The translations under genes and the position numbers were made by a program. From positions 1-41,068 of the forward strand of contig CALXWC010000014.1 in the NCBI GenBank assembly GCA_944392265.1: a DNA stretch of 41,068 nt. The letters run 5' to 3'. Under the pieces are notes generated by a model. The model had not been told where the DNA came from. It searched no databases and saw only the letters and a program-made list of their open reading frames with translations. The DNA comes from an uncultured Alphaproteobacteria bacterium. Its GTDB lineage: Bacteria; Pseudomonadota; Alphaproteobacteria; RF32; CAG-239. Below, piece after piece: positions 8,087 through 17,445 of this stretch. Numbering within the stretch: position 1 is the first letter of the stretch; each line of letters begins with the position of its first letter.

Positions 8087-9259
8087 ATGTTGTTTAATAA
8101 TAAATTTTTGGCTCTTGCTTCTATGCTCTTGGTTTTGGGCGGATGCAAGGAAAAAAGTAATCAAAATCAACAAACCATGCAAGCTCCGAAAGTTTCGGTT
8201 ATTGAAGTTCAACCCCAAAATGTGCCGTTGAGCTTTGAATTTGCCGCTCGCGCTCAGGGCTCTAAAGAGACACAGGTTCGAGCCCAAGTCGGTGGTATCT
8301 TGCTCAAACGTAACTATGTGGAAGGTTCTCATGTGGAAGAGGGTAGTGTGCTTTTCCAAATTGACCCGAAACCATATAAAGTTGCTTTGGACCAAGCTCA
8401 AGCGCGTTTGGCTCAAGCCGAAGCTGAAGTTAAAAATGCAAAAATCCAATTAGACAGAACCTTAAAGCTTTTTAAGCAAGGTTATGCCAGTGAAAAGGCA
8501 AAAGATGACGCTCAAGCTAACTATGATGCGTTGATGGCTAATAAAGAATTGGCTCAAGCTGAAGTTGAGGCCGCTCAACTTAATTTGGATTATACAACCG
8601 TTACTGCTCCGATTAGCGGTTTAACCAGTATGGAAGTTCAATCTGAAGGAAGCCTTATTTCTACTTCTGGTGATGCCGGTTTGCTTACTCATTTGACCCA
8701 AGTTGACCCAATTTATGTTATCTTTTCAGCCTCTGAAAATGAGGTTATGGCTTTGACCAATATGGTAGAAAGCGGAAAGATACAAAATCCTTATAATGAT
8801 AGTGCCATTTATGCCAAAGTTAAGCTTGGCGATGGTAACACTTATAAACATAACGGACAAATTAACTTTATTAACCCTACTATTGATACTTCAACAGGTA
8901 CGGTTAAACTTCGCGCTGTATTTCCTAACCCAGATAAGATGATACGTCCGGGACAATTCTTGCGTTTGGTTATGGAAGGTTTAACCCGTTTAGATGCTTT
9001 GGTCGTTCCTCAAGAAGCTGTTATGCAAGGGGCAAATGGTGCTTATGTGTATCGTGTTAATCCGCAAAATATTGTGGAAATGGTTAGCATCAATACAGGC
9101 TTGTCTACCGAAAATGGTGGCTGGATTGTTGATACCGGTTTGAAAAACGGTGATAAGATTATTGTTAGCAATTTGATGAAAATTCGCCCAGGTATGACTG
9201 TTACACCCGAAGTAACAACCGATAATAATTTGGAAAAAGATGCAGAAGTAGAAGATTAA
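8087..9259 (+). CDS. RND efflux periplasmic adaptor lipoprotein (AcrA/MexA-like)
   Basis: Membrane-fusion subunit linking an RND pump to an outer-membrane channel. From the chosen start at 8087 the protein opens with a lipoprotein signal ending in LGG-C (lipidated C20). GAGG six bases upstream supports this start; an upstream in-frame extension back to 8003 would bury the signal. Then follow the family's domains in order: biotinyl-lipoyl half (RAQVGGILLKR...VEEGSVLFQIDP), an alanine/glutamine-rich coiled-coil hairpin (about 75-150), the second lipoyl half (TVTAPISGLTS), a beta-barrel domain and a membrane-proximal domain. It forms an operon with the pump gene 18 nt downstream. No TolC-like channel gene is in the window, so the third component must come from elsewhere. 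Confidence 0.93.
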   Translation: MLFNNKFLALASMLLVLGGCKEKSNQNQQTMQAPKVSVIEVQPQNVPLSFEFAARAQGSKETQVRAQVGGILLKRNYVEGSHVEEGSVLFQIDPKPYKVALDQAQARLAQAEAEVKNAKIQLDRTLKLFKQGYASEKAKDDAQANYDALMANKELAQAEVEAAQLNLDYTTVTAPISGLTSMEVQSEGSLISTSGDAGLLTHLTQVDPIYVIFSASENEVMALTNMVESGKIQNPYNDSAIYAKVKLGDGNTYKHNGQINFINPTIDTSTGTVKLRAVFPNPDKMIRPGQFLRLVMEGLTRLDALVVPQEAVMQGANGAYVYRVNPQNIVEMVSINTGLSTENGGWIVDTGLKNGDKIIVSNLMKIRPGMTVTPEVTTDNNLEKDAEVED

Positions 9260-9277
9260 AAATAAAGGATAAAACCG

Positions 9278-12200
9278 ATGTTTTCTAAGTTTTTTATTGA
9301 AAGACCAATTTTTGCAACGGTTGTTTCTTTGATTATTGTCCTTTCCGGTTTGGTTGCCATGAAGGCTTTGCCAGTTGAACAATATCCAAATATCGTTCCG
9401 ACCGAAATTCAGGTTTCGGCAACATATCCGGGAGCAACTGCCGAAGTGTTGGCTGATACTGTGGCCGCACCTTTGGAACAAGAAATCAACGGCGTTAAGA
9501 ATATGATTTATATGTATTCTAATGCAACATCCTCAGGTTATTTGACTTTGGGTGTGGTTTTTGATATCGGAACAGACCCAGACCAAGCAACCATTGACGT
9601 AAACAACAAAGTGCAAATGGCAACACCTAAACTTCCTTCAGAGGTAACCAAACAAGGTGTAACCGTGGAAGAAAAATCTAACTCCATCTTGCAGGTTATT
9701 GCCATGCGCTCCACCACCGATCAATATGATACGGTTTATGTTTCTAACTATGCACTTTTGAACGTGTTGGATGAAATTAAACGTATTAAAGGTGTGGGTA
9801 GTGCATCGCTTTTTGCCAGCCAAGATTATTCTATGCGTATTTGGCTTTCTCCTGATAAGTTAGCAGACCATAACCTCACACCGCAAGATGTGATTACTGC
9901 CGTTCAAGAGCAAAACTCTCAATATGCTGCCGGTCAGTTTGGTCAAGAGCCAATGGAAGAAATTCAACCTTATACTTATTCGGTTAACACCAAAGGTCGT
10001 TTGGTTGATGCCAAAGAGTTTGGCAATATCATTCTTTCTACGGATGAAGACGGTGCAATGCTTCGTTTGAAAGACGTGGCAAGAATTGAGCTCGGTGCGC
10101 AAGATTATAGCGTAAGTTCTCGTTTTAACGGTGAACCGGCCGTAGCTTTTGCGGTTTATTTGCAATCCGGTGCCAATGCTTTGGAAACAGCTGAAGCCGT
10201 TAAAGCTAAAATGGAAGAACTTTCTCAAAGCTTTCCGCAAGGTATTACCTATGATATTCCTTATGATACGACATTGTTTGTGAATGTTTCTATTGAAGAG
10301 GTTATTCATACATTCTTCGAAGCCGTTGTTTTGGTTATTGCCGTGGTTTACCTCTTCTTGCAGAACTTTAGAGCCACCCTTATTCCGATTTTGGCGGTGC
10401 CGGTTTCAATTATCGGTGCATTTGCCGGAATGTATATCTTGGGCTTTTCCATCAACTTGTTGACCTTGTTCGGTTTGATTTTGGCCATCGGTATTGTGGT
10501 GGATGATGCGATTATCGTGCTCGAGAACGTGGAACGTATTATGAGTGAAGAGGGGCTATCTCCTAAAGAAGCAGCCATCAAGGCTATGGAAGAAGTTTCA
10601 GGTCCGGTTGTTGCCGTGGCTTTGGTTTTGTCTTCCGTGTTCTTGCCGATTGCGTTCTTGGGCGGTATGACCGGTGTTATGTATAAACAATTCTCTGTTA
10701 CCATTGCTGTTTCTGTGTTGATTTCAGCGCTGGTGGCTTTGACCTTAACACCTTCTCTTTGCGCTCTTATCATCAAAAAGACCCATGGCAAAAAAGAACC
10801 TATGGCTTTCTTTAAATGGTTTAACGTCTTTTTTGAAAAAGTAACCGCATGGTATATTCATGGTGTGGAATTTTTCTTAAAATGGCGCAAATTGGCTATT
10901 TTGAGCTTTATCGGTTTGATTTTTGCCATTATCGGAATGTTCAAAATTATTCCGACAGCTTTGGTGCCGAATGAAGATATGGGTAACCTCCTTATGGCTT
11001 ATAATATGCCTGAGGCTTCTTCTTTGCCCAGAACCGAAAAGTTCAGCTCCAAAATTGCCGATATGATTAGAAGTAACCCCAATGTTTCTGACGTGTTGAC
11101 GGTTAATGGTTTTAATATGTTGTCTTCCAGCCAAAACACCTATTCCGGTGTAAGCTTTATTACGCTTAAAAACTGGAAACAACGTTTGGAAGAAGACCAA
11201 TCTGCCGAGGCATTGGCTAAAACCTTTACCGGTATTGGTATGGGGCAATCGCAAGGTATTGCATTTGCTTTTAACTTGCCGCCGATTATGGGTATGAGTA
11301 CAACGGGTGGTTTTGAAGCTTATATTCAAAACAAAACAGGTAAGTCAAGTCGAGAGTTGATGGCAAAAACACAAGAGTTTTTGAATGCTGCCAACAAGCG
11401 TCCGGAACTTTCTAATATTACCACGACTTTTTCTGTGAGCACACCGCAATATACCATTGATTTGGACAGAGAAAAAGCCATGGTTTTGAATGTGCCGATT
11501 AACAGTATTTATGCGGTTTTGCAATCTACATTCGGAAGTCTTTATATCAACGACTTTACCTATATGGGCAGAAACTTCCGTGTGACCTTGCAATCAGAAT
11601 CAAAATTCCGCAGAACACCTGATGATTTGCGTTATGTCTATGTTAAGTCTTCAAAAGGCGATTTGGTTCCGCTTTCAACTCTTATTCACGTTAAACGCGT
11701 AACCGGACCTGAACTTGTTAACCGCTTTAATATCTTCCCCGCTGCCAAAGTTATGGGAGACCCTGCCGAAGGATATTCTTCAGGTCAAGCCATTAAAGCT
11801 ATGGAAGAAGTGGCAGAACAAGTTTTGGGTGATGAATACTCATTGTCTTGGATTGGTTCTGCTTTCCAAGAAAAATTGGCAGGCGGTGCATCTACCATGG
11901 CATTTGCGTTTGGTGTGATTATGATTTTCTTAATCCTCTCAGCGCAATATGAGAAATGGTCTTTGCCTATTGTGGTTATTTTGTCCGTGCCGTTTGGTGT
12001 GTTTGGCGCTTTGCTGGCCACATGGATGCGCGGTATTCAAAACGATTTGTACTTCCAAGTCGGTTTGGTAACCTTGATTGGTTTGTCTGCTAAAAACGCC
12101 ATTTTGATTGTGGAATTTGCCGTGATGAAAGTGCATGAAGGTTTGACCTATGCTCAGGCGGCTATTGAAGCGGCAAAACTTCGTTTTCGTCCGATTGTGA

Positions 12201-12454
12201 TGACCTCTTTGGCCTTTACCTTTGGTGTATTGCCGTTGGCAATCTCAACAGGTGCCGGTGCGGCCAGCCGTCACTCAATCGGTACCGGTATGATTGGTGG
12301 TATGATTATGTCTACCTTCGTGGCAACCTTGTTTGTGCCGATGATGTTTGCCATTATCGGAGAAGTATTTGATGAAGAAAACATCAAACTTCGCAAAATC
12401 AATAAACGAGCTGAGAAAAAAGGCAGACCAAAACTTAAACGCCAATTGCGTTAA
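9278..12454 (+). CDS. RND multidrug efflux pump, AcrB/MexB (HAE1) family
   Basis: Proton-driven inner-membrane transporter that exports drugs or other amphiphiles through an adaptor and outer-membrane channel. The 1058-aa length and the repeat of two six-helix halves with large periplasmic loops are typical. The opening FFIERPIFATVVSLIIVLSG is the HAE1 signature. The proton-relay residues are D409 and D410 in GIVVDDAIIVLENVER (equivalent to AcrB D407/D408) and K939 in LSAKNAIL (AcrB K940). AAAGGA precedes the ATG. It follows the adaptor by 18 nt and ends in a bidirectional terminator. Substrate range cannot be inferred. Confidence 0.96.
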   Translation: MFSKFFIERPIFATVVSLIIVLSGLVAMKALPVEQYPNIVPTEIQVSATYPGATAEVLADTVAAPLEQEINGVKNMIYMYSNATSSGYLTLGVVFDIGTDPDQATIDVNNKVQMATPKLPSEVTKQGVTVEEKSNSILQVIAMRSTTDQYDTVYVSNYALLNVLDEIKRIKGVGSASLFASQDYSMRIWLSPDKLADHNLTPQDVITAVQEQNSQYAAGQFGQEPMEEIQPYTYSVNTKGRLVDAKEFGNIILSTDEDGAMLRLKDVARIELGAQDYSVSSRFNGEPAVAFAVYLQSGANALETAEAVKAKMEELSQSFPQGITYDIPYDTTLFVNVSIEEVIHTFFEAVVLVIAVVYLFLQNFRATLIPILAVPVSIIGAFAGMYILGFSINLLTLFGLILAIGIVVDDAIIVLENVERIMSEEGLSPKEAAIKAMEEVSGPVVAVALVLSSVFLPIAFLGGMTGVMYKQFSVTIAVSVLISALVALTLTPSLCALIIKKTHGKKEPMAFFKWFNVFFEKVTAWYIHGVEFFLKWRKLAILSFIGLIFAIIGMFKIIPTALVPNEDMGNLLMAYNMPEASSLPRTEKFSSKIADMIRSNPNVSDVLTVNGFNMLSSSQNTYSGVSFITLKNWKQRLEEDQSAEALAKTFTGIGMGQSQGIAFAFNLPPIMGMSTTGGFEAYIQNKTGKSSRELMAKTQEFLNAANKRPELSNITTTFSVSTPQYTIDLDREKAMVLNVPINSIYAVLQSTFGSLYINDFTYMGRNFRVTLQSESKFRRTPDDLRYVYVKSSKGDLVPLSTLIHVKRVTGPELVNRFNIFPAAKVMGDPAEGYSSGQAIKAMEEVAEQVLGDEYSLSWIGSAFQEKLAGGASTMAFAFGVIMIFLILSAQYEKWSLPIVVILSVPFGVFGALLATWMRGIQNDLYFQVGLVTLIGLSAKNAILIVEFAVMKVHEGLTYAQAAIEAAKLRFRPIVMTSLAFTFGVLPLAISTGAGAASRHSIGTGMIGGMIMSTFVATLFVPMMFAIIGEVFDEENIKLRKINKRAEKKGRPKLKRQLR

Positions 12455-12460
12455 AAACAA

Positions 12461-12497
12461 AAAAACAGCAGGGATTGAAAACCTGCTGTTTTTTTTT
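12461..12497. terminator. Bidirectional terminator between RND pump and 12507 gene
   Basis: Stem AACAGCAGG / CCTGCTGTT with a 9-nt loop, flanked by A-rich DNA on the left and a run of T on the right; it lies between convergent genes. Confidence 0.85.
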
Positions 12498-12506
12498 GTT
12501 CCTTTT

Positions 12507-12995
12507 TTAGGCTTTGTCTGCGCAATAGCGAACATAGCCTTTTTCCAGACTATTGTCTGCTAACAGATAAGATGAATCGGGATAGGAAATCGAAAGACCG
12601 CTCATCTTTCTTAGAGCATCATTCAGATGTGGCTGACATGCTTTACACTCTTCAAACTCGGCTTTTGTCATCAAATGCCAATCATAACCTTTAGGCAAAT
12701 TTTTTATATAGCGTTGAGCATCATTTTTTGAGCCTTTGTCTTCTGAGCCATCCCAAAAAAGAAGTTTACCGGAAGGAAGAACAAGCCCGACATGAGGAAT
12801 GATTTTGAAAGATTCTTCGCTCATTGTTTCTTGCGGTTTGGGTTCTTCAACTTTTTCTTTGGCAACAGACAGCTCTTGTGCTTTGATGTCATAATGTTCC
12901 ATTAACATTTGTATTAATGAAAGCACATCTGCTCGATTGAGAAAGACTTTTATCAGATTGATAATCGCTTTCGTACCTTTAGATAATTTGTCCAT
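12507..12995 (-). CDS. Hypothetical protein, partner of the PcfJ-like gene
   Basis: About 162 aa, unrecognised. The N-terminus (MDKLSKGTKAIINLIKVFL) is amphipathic or weakly hydrophobic. A linker rich in Glu, Pro and Lys follows (about 50-70). The C-terminal part is a compact Trp/Tyr-rich domain (HVGLVLPSGKLLFW... YDWHLMTKAEFEEC) faintly like Lcl/DUF1566-type modules ('W..PT..E'), a similarity I would not rely on. I use the ATG at 12995 because the longer frame begins with TTG and would overlap the upstream gene. It lies 32 nt after the PcfJ-like gene, so the two are probably one transcript. Confidence 0.6.
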   Translation of the reverse strand: MDKLSKGTKAIINLIKVFLNRADVLSLIQMLMEHYDIKAQELSVAKEKVEEPKPQETMSEESFKIIPHVGLVLPSGKLLFWDGSEDKGSKNDAQRYIKNLPKGYDWHLMTKAEFEECKACQPHLNDALRKMSGLSISYPDSSYLLADNSLEKGYVRYCADKA

Positions 12996-13027
12996 AATAC
13001 TTTGTTTTAAAGTGAATAATAATATGT

Positions 13028-15595
13028 TTAAATCTCTCTTTCTATTCTGCCCCAAGTGAAAATATTTTCTGATTTGTTGATTTTGGGGATGGAGCAGTTT
13101 TTATTAAATAATGTATTTTCTATTGCGAGTTTTTTTACACTTTGCGGCAGTGATATTTTTTCGATTAAGCTTAAATCACATTCATTAAGGCGCAACTCTT
13201 CCAAATTCTTAAAACCGGTTAAATCCATATGTGGGTGAGCGCCAAATTTACAATCGTAAAAAGCCAAATATTTAATCCCTTGCGGTAAATATATCACCTT
13301 ATTATCTGATAAATCAAGATTATTTATTTGCAGACTTTCTAAGTTAGGATATGCACGAAAATCCGGTAATTGGTATTTTTCTTTTTGGGGTAAATCTAAC
13401 ATAAAATGCTTGATATCTTGAGGAAGTTTAATATTTTTACCCTCCGGCATATTGCTGCAATTACTTATGGTTATTACATGGTTATGCAACATTTTGGGAA
13501 TGCAATAGCCTTCCAGAAAAATTGCATATTTGTACCATAATATATCAGAATCTTGCGGAATATAAATTGGTGTGAAGAATTTTAAGCTTCGTAAATCTAA
13601 TTCTTTAATTTCTGATAAGTCAGCATCTTCTATATTTAAGAATTGTACTCCGGCAAGTTTGGTTATTTGTTCAAGGTTTTTGCGTGTGGGACGACCTTCT
13701 ATTTTTGCTGATTCAACGCTTATCAACTCATGCGTTATGGATGAAAATGAAGGACTATTTGTTGAAATTTTTTGTATGTTTTCTGGTTTTTGTTTTTTTA
13801 AGATATCTATTAGGATAGAAGGATATTCTTTTTGAACCTGAAAATAGGTTTCGGCTGTGATTGAGACTATGGGTTTTTCAGGATACCATTTTTGATAAAA
13901 ACCAAGTGCTTCTTTATTATTGTCGTCTATATATGCGCTTAAATCTTGAGTTTGTAAGCAATCACACAAAAATTGTCTTGCCGATATAATATCTTTGATG
14001 TTATCCGGATTTTCTATTGAAATTTCTGATATGGATTTGAATTTTTTGATAAAATTTTTAGTGTTTTCATTCAAATCACCCGTGATTTCTAGTTTATCTA
14101 CTGATATTAAACCTGCCGGGATATATTGACTCCAGAAATTGCTTTGCGAATAGTTTTTGATGTGGATTTCTTGGTCTAGCTGTAACAAGTCATACCATTG
14201 ATTATTAACGTCTTTAATGAAACCAATTGTGTATAGAAGTGTACTTCCAAGTCTTTGACTTATTTTGTCTGCAGAGGTTTCTTGCAAATAAGTTAAAACA
14301 AGGTTGCGTGTTGTTTCATTTTCTGTAATTAAATTTAAAAAATTACAATCAAGTTTTTTGATTTGCTTAAATTTTTTTAACGCGGCTATACTTTCTTCTG
14401 AGATGTCTTTCAGAATGTTATAATTATCAATAATTAATTGTTTGGGAGATAAGAAATTTAGCAAATTAGAATCAAATTCAGAGTCAAAATAAGTTAAATG
14501 AATGTCTTCTTGAGGATGGTTATATAAGTCTACCAAAATATTATCGGCGGTGACAAGGTAACCGCAGTTTTTTAAATCAGAGCAGCGTTTTTGTTGAAAA
14601 AGTTCATAAATATTATCATTTTTGCAGAGATGAAAAATGGATCTCCTTATGGCGGAGACATAAGGCATTTCAATTTTTTTGTTTTGATAGCCTTTGACTT
14701 GGATGATTTTTCCTTCCTTAAACTCGATTGTGCCATGCGGCAACCATTCGCCGTCTTGTTCTACGGAGCGGAGAGAATAAATTTCGGTTTGTCCACTTGC
14801 CACATCTTTATCGTAACCACCTTTGCCAACACAGTGAGCCATTTTTGTGCTTTCATAATCTAAGGCGGCAGCAGATTTTAATTTGACCAAAAGCAAATTT
14901 TCTTGCGGAAAAGTCAAAACAACTTCTGCATCTTTGCGGCTGTTTTTAATATTATCTGGCAAAAGCTCAGTCGTATCATTGAGCTTGTCAAAATTATTAT
15001 TAACAAAGGTGAGGAGGTTTTGCCAATTATCAATGCCGTTCAGCAAAGTTTTAAAATGTCCGGCGGTTTTGACCTTTTCAGGATAACGCGCAATGTAGGC
15101 AACTACAAAATCTTTGATGTGTTGTGCTTGCTCATAAATTTCAGAATGACGAAGTTGTTCTGGGTTGACTATGATATCGCCATTGTCATTTATTGGAAAA
15201 TGAAGCGGGTTATTTTGGATAATTTCACCCGTTAAATATTTTTGAAAAAGAAAACCGCTGCAAACACAGATTTTTGCATTTTCACTCAGCATATTAAAAT
15301 GGTCAGCTGATTGCAAAGCTTTGAGCTCTTTTACTAAAGTTTGCTTATTTTGTTTGAGCTTATTCATCTCTAAACCGGCACGTTTTTTATCTTCGCAAAC
15401 TTTAATTTTTTGAGCTTGAAGTTGAAGTTGTTGATTCAAAATTCTGATTTTGCTTTGTAAATCAGCTTTGGTTTGATTGAGCTGTTTGCCGGAATTCATT
15501 AGGGCATAGTAGTAGTTTCCGGTTTCGGCAAAAGCTTCTCCGGTATACAATTCGCGCAAAACGCTTGTATATTCCCTAAAATTGGCAATTTTCAT
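13028..15595 (-). CDS. PcfJ-like domain protein with C-terminal leucine-rich repeats
   Basis: An 855-aa protein in three parts. Residues about 35-95 are a Gln/Lys-rich coiled coil. Residues about 235-320 carry the PcfJ-like core: TKMAHCVGKGGY, then IYSLRS, then HGTIEFKEGKIIQVKGYQNKK, which is the M-x-HCVG ... TIE ... Q-x-x-G-x-x-N pattern of that family, named after a conjugative-plasmid protein of unknown function. From about 370 to the end there are irregular leucine-rich repeats; the clearest are at about 755-840 (NLESLQINNLDLSD, IKYLAFYDCKF, LEELRLNECDLS, VKKLAIENTLF). No signal peptide or membrane segment is seen. AGGA precedes the start ATG. LRRs suggest protein binding. A role in host or phage interaction is possible but is only inference. 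Confidence 0.72.
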   Translation of the reverse strand: MKIANFREYTSVLRELYTGEAFAETGNYYYALMNSGKQLNQTKADLQSKIRILNQQLQLQAQKIKVCEDKKRAGLEMNKLKQNKQTLVKELKALQSADHFNMLSENAKICVCSGFLFQKYLTGEIIQNNPLHFPINDNGDIIVNPEQLRHSEIYEQAQHIKDFVVAYIARYPEKVKTAGHFKTLLNGIDNWQNLLTFVNNNFDKLNDTTELLPDNIKNSRKDAEVVLTFPQENLLLVKLKSAAALDYESTKMAHCVGKGGYDKDVASGQTEIYSLRSVEQDGEWLPHGTIEFKEGKIIQVKGYQNKKIEMPYVSAIRRSIFHLCKNDNIYELFQQKRCSDLKNCGYLVTADNILVDLYNHPQEDIHLTYFDSEFDSNLLNFLSPKQLIIDNYNILKDISEESIAALKKFKQIKKLDCNFLNLITENETTRNLVLTYLQETSADKISQRLGSTLLYTIGFIKDVNNQWYDLLQLDQEIHIKNYSQSNFWSQYIPAGLISVDKLEITGDLNENTKNFIKKFKSISEISIENPDNIKDIISARQFLCDCLQTQDLSAYIDDNNKEALGFYQKWYPEKPIVSITAETYFQVQKEYPSILIDILKKQKPENIQKISTNSPSFSSITHELISVESAKIEGRPTRKNLEQITKLAGVQFLNIEDADLSEIKELDLRSLKFFTPIYIPQDSDILWYKYAIFLEGYCIPKMLHNHVITISNCSNMPEGKNIKLPQDIKHFMLDLPQKEKYQLPDFRAYPNLESLQINNLDLSDNKVIYLPQGIKYLAFYDCKFGAHPHMDLTGFKNLEELRLNECDLSLIEKISLPQSVKKLAIENTLFNKNCSIPKINKSENIFTWGRIEREI

Positions 15596-15764
15596 CTTAT
15601 TTTCCTAGCTGAGATAAGCAATTTAGGATATTTGGAAAATTTTGTCAACTTAAAAGTTTAAGATTTTTTATGATATTTCCTTAGTTTTATACTTGCTGTT
15701 GACAAAAAAATGTGTTAACCAAGAGTCAATAACATATTATTGTTAAATTAAAAAAATAGGGGTT

Positions 15765-16040
15765 ATGAAAAAAAGTTCTTTTATCAAAGAAAACCGCCAA
15801 TATGATACTGTTTTGGAGTTTAATTTCAGAACATTTGTCAGGCTATTGCTACTGCTTTTGATGCTGGCTATATTAGCCTATATTGATTATTGGATAATTC
15901 AAGGTATCTGCTGGGCAGTTCATAACATTTGGAATGCTGTTTGTTGGTTTGCTGTTCAACAAACTTGGGCTTTTGTGTTTTTACTTTCAATCTTGGCTAT
16001 TTGGAGCTTGAGTAAAGTAAACTGGAAAAATATCAACTGA
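15765..16040 (+). CDS. Small membrane protein, unrecognised
   Basis: 91 aa with a charged N-terminus (KKSSFIKENRQYD), a first hydrophobic helix at about 25-46, a Trp/Cys/Val-rich segment at about 47-65 and a second helix at about 66-83. It is therefore probably a two-helix inner-membrane protein. AGGGG lies just before the ATG, preceded by an A tract. It is divergent from the PcfJ-like gene and followed by a terminator, so it is its own unit. No family recognised. Confidence 0.6.
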   Translation: MKKSSFIKENRQYDTVLEFNFRTFVRLLLLLLMLAILAYIDYWIIQGICWAVHNIWNAVCWFAVQQTWAFVFLLSILAIWSLSKVNWKNIN

Positions 16041-16072
16041 TATTTTCAAAAGCCATTGAACTTTATGACATT

Positions 16073-16112
16073 AAAAAAACAGTTACGGATATTGACCGTA
16101 GCTGTTTTTTTA
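16073..16112 (+). terminator. Terminator of the 15765 gene
   Basis: A 12-bp stem AAACAGTTACGG / CCGTAGCTGTTT with one G-T pair and a T7 tail. Confidence 0.8.
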
Positions 16113-16167
16113 TGCTTGCTTTTTAGCATATATTTTCTTTATGCTTATAAAAAAGGGGATAATGAAA

Positions 16168-16650
16168 ATGCAACAAAAACAAATACCGCAAATCATATTG
16201 CTATGTGGCTTTTTAGGTTTTGGTAAGACGACTTATGCTTTAAAATTAGCTTTGGAATTGCCTGCCAAACTTTTTACGCATGATGAGATTATGAAAGAGC
16301 GCTTTGGGCGAAACCCCGATGATTTTGCCGCCAAATATAAAATTGTTGATGATTATATTCGAGAGCAGACCAAACAAGCCGTGCAAAATGGGCAGAATGT
16401 GATTTTGGATTATGGCTTTTGGAGTAAAGACAAGCGCCAAGAATATTATCAATGGGCAAAAAGCCTCACGCCAAATGTTGTTTTTCATGTTTTAGAGTGT
16501 GATATGGCACTAGCCAAACAACGCGTGCTTAATCGCACGCAAACAGATGACAATGCACTTTATATTGATGAAAATTGCTTTGACTCCTTACTTAACCAAT
16601 TTGAGCCGTTTGATGAAAAAGAAGGCTATCCGTTTGTATTAGCTCATTAA
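16168..16650 (+). CDS. Small P-loop kinase-like protein (AAA_33 type)
   Basis: About 160 aa with a Walker A motif GFLGFGKTT near the N-terminus. A later VILDYGFW strand looks like the Walker B/substrate position of small kinases, and CDMALAKQRVLNRT resembles a lid with arginines, as in AAA_33 / chloramphenicol-phosphotransferase-like kinases. The substrate is unknown. AAGGGG lies 3 nt before ATG 16162 and 9 nt before ATG 16168; I use 16168, but 16162 is possible. A second small P-loop kinase lies 0.8 kb downstream on the other strand; the two are not close copies. Confidence 0.72.
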   Translation: MQQKQIPQIILLCGFLGFGKTTYALKLALELPAKLFTHDEIMKERFGRNPDDFAAKYKIVDDYIREQTKQAVQNGQNVILDYGFWSKDKRQEYYQWAKSLTPNVVFHVLECDMALAKQRVLNRTQTDDNALYIDENCFDSLLNQFEPFDEKEGYPFVLAH

Positions 16651-16911
16651 TTTTATTGCAAAAATAAGGATTCGAATTTGATTTTTTGTAAAAGTCAAGA
16701 GTGTTTTTTCGCAAAAAGTTAAATTTTTTGTCTGTGAAGAGGCTGAAAATTGTGATATATTAATAACTGTAATATTAAGTTTATGTTTTATTATTTTCAA
16801 TTCCGTTTCCGTAATTTTTAACATTGTTAAATTTTATGCGTTATATGGTTTTGTTTTTAATATTCATAAACTTTAAAATGCATATGTGTAACAAAAAAAT
16901 AAAAAAAAATT

Positions 16912-17391
16912 ATGGAAACTTTAGCAAAAAACGAAATGAGAAATTATGTAGAAACTTTGATCGCTAACGGTGCTGTTGTAAAGACTTACGCAAAATTTGC
17001 CCGTGTTCAGGCTCGTGAGGCTCAAGAAGGTGAAGTAATTGAAACAATCCTTGCTGACGGCCACAAAGAGACTAGCAACAAGGCAAATGCCGGTGATTGG
17101 ATTGTTACTAACCCAGGCGGAGAAAGTTATATTGTTCCTGGAAACAAATTCGGGAAGAAATATGAACCTGCTCCTGAGCTTGGCGAAGGTTGGTACAAAC
17201 CGACAGGTGGCATTGCAAAGTTCTTGCAGGTAAAAGAAGATATTTCTTTTATCTGCTCTTGGGGTGAAGCCCAGAACATGCGTGCCGGAAGCTTCATTAA
17301 TGTCACATCTCTTGATGATATTTATGGAATTGCCGAACAGGAATTCCATGATACCTACAAAGAGTGCGATGAAAATGGAAACTTCTGCTAA
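16912..17391 (+). CDS. Hypothetical protein with internal duplication
   Basis: 159 aa, no signal peptide or membrane segment. Two halves align: residues about 22-86 (AKFARVQ ... AGDWIVTNPGGESYIVP..F..KYE) and about 99-151 (AKFLQVK ... AGSFINVTSLDDIYGIA..F..TYK). The shared pattern is A-K-F-x-x-V at the start, A-G-x-x-I in the middle, and Y-x-I, F and Y near the end. This suggests two copies of a small beta-rich domain, the second more diverged. The leader has no SD but an A9 tract just upstream of the ATG. It ends in a terminator and has no obvious partner gene. Function unknown. Confidence 0.65.
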   Translation: METLAKNEMRNYVETLIANGAVVKTYAKFARVQAREAQEGEVIETILADGHKETSNKANAGDWIVTNPGGESYIVPGNKFGKKYEPAPELGEGWYKPTGGIAKFLQVKEDISFICSWGEAQNMRAGSFINVTSLDDIYGIAEQEFHDTYKECDENGNFC

Positions 17392-17410
17392 TATCTCTTT
17401 TCAAAACAAT

Positions 17411-17442
17411 TGAACTCTCCCCTAAAAAGGAGAGTTCTTTTT
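17411..17442 (+). terminator. Terminator of the 16912 gene
   Basis: A 9-bp stem GAACTCTCC / GGAGAGTTC with a T-rich tail; it lies between convergent genes. Confidence 0.85.
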
Positions 17443-17445
17443 GTT

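Noticed and set aside
9638..12136. Several minus-strand open frames inside the RND pump gene
   Set aside because: They have low-complexity, non-protein-like compositions typical of antisense reading of a strongly biased gene, without SDs.
12996..13055. Upstream extension of the 12507 gene from a TTG codon
   Set aside because: It overlaps the end of the PcfJ-like gene and has no SD; the ATG at 12995 is more likely.
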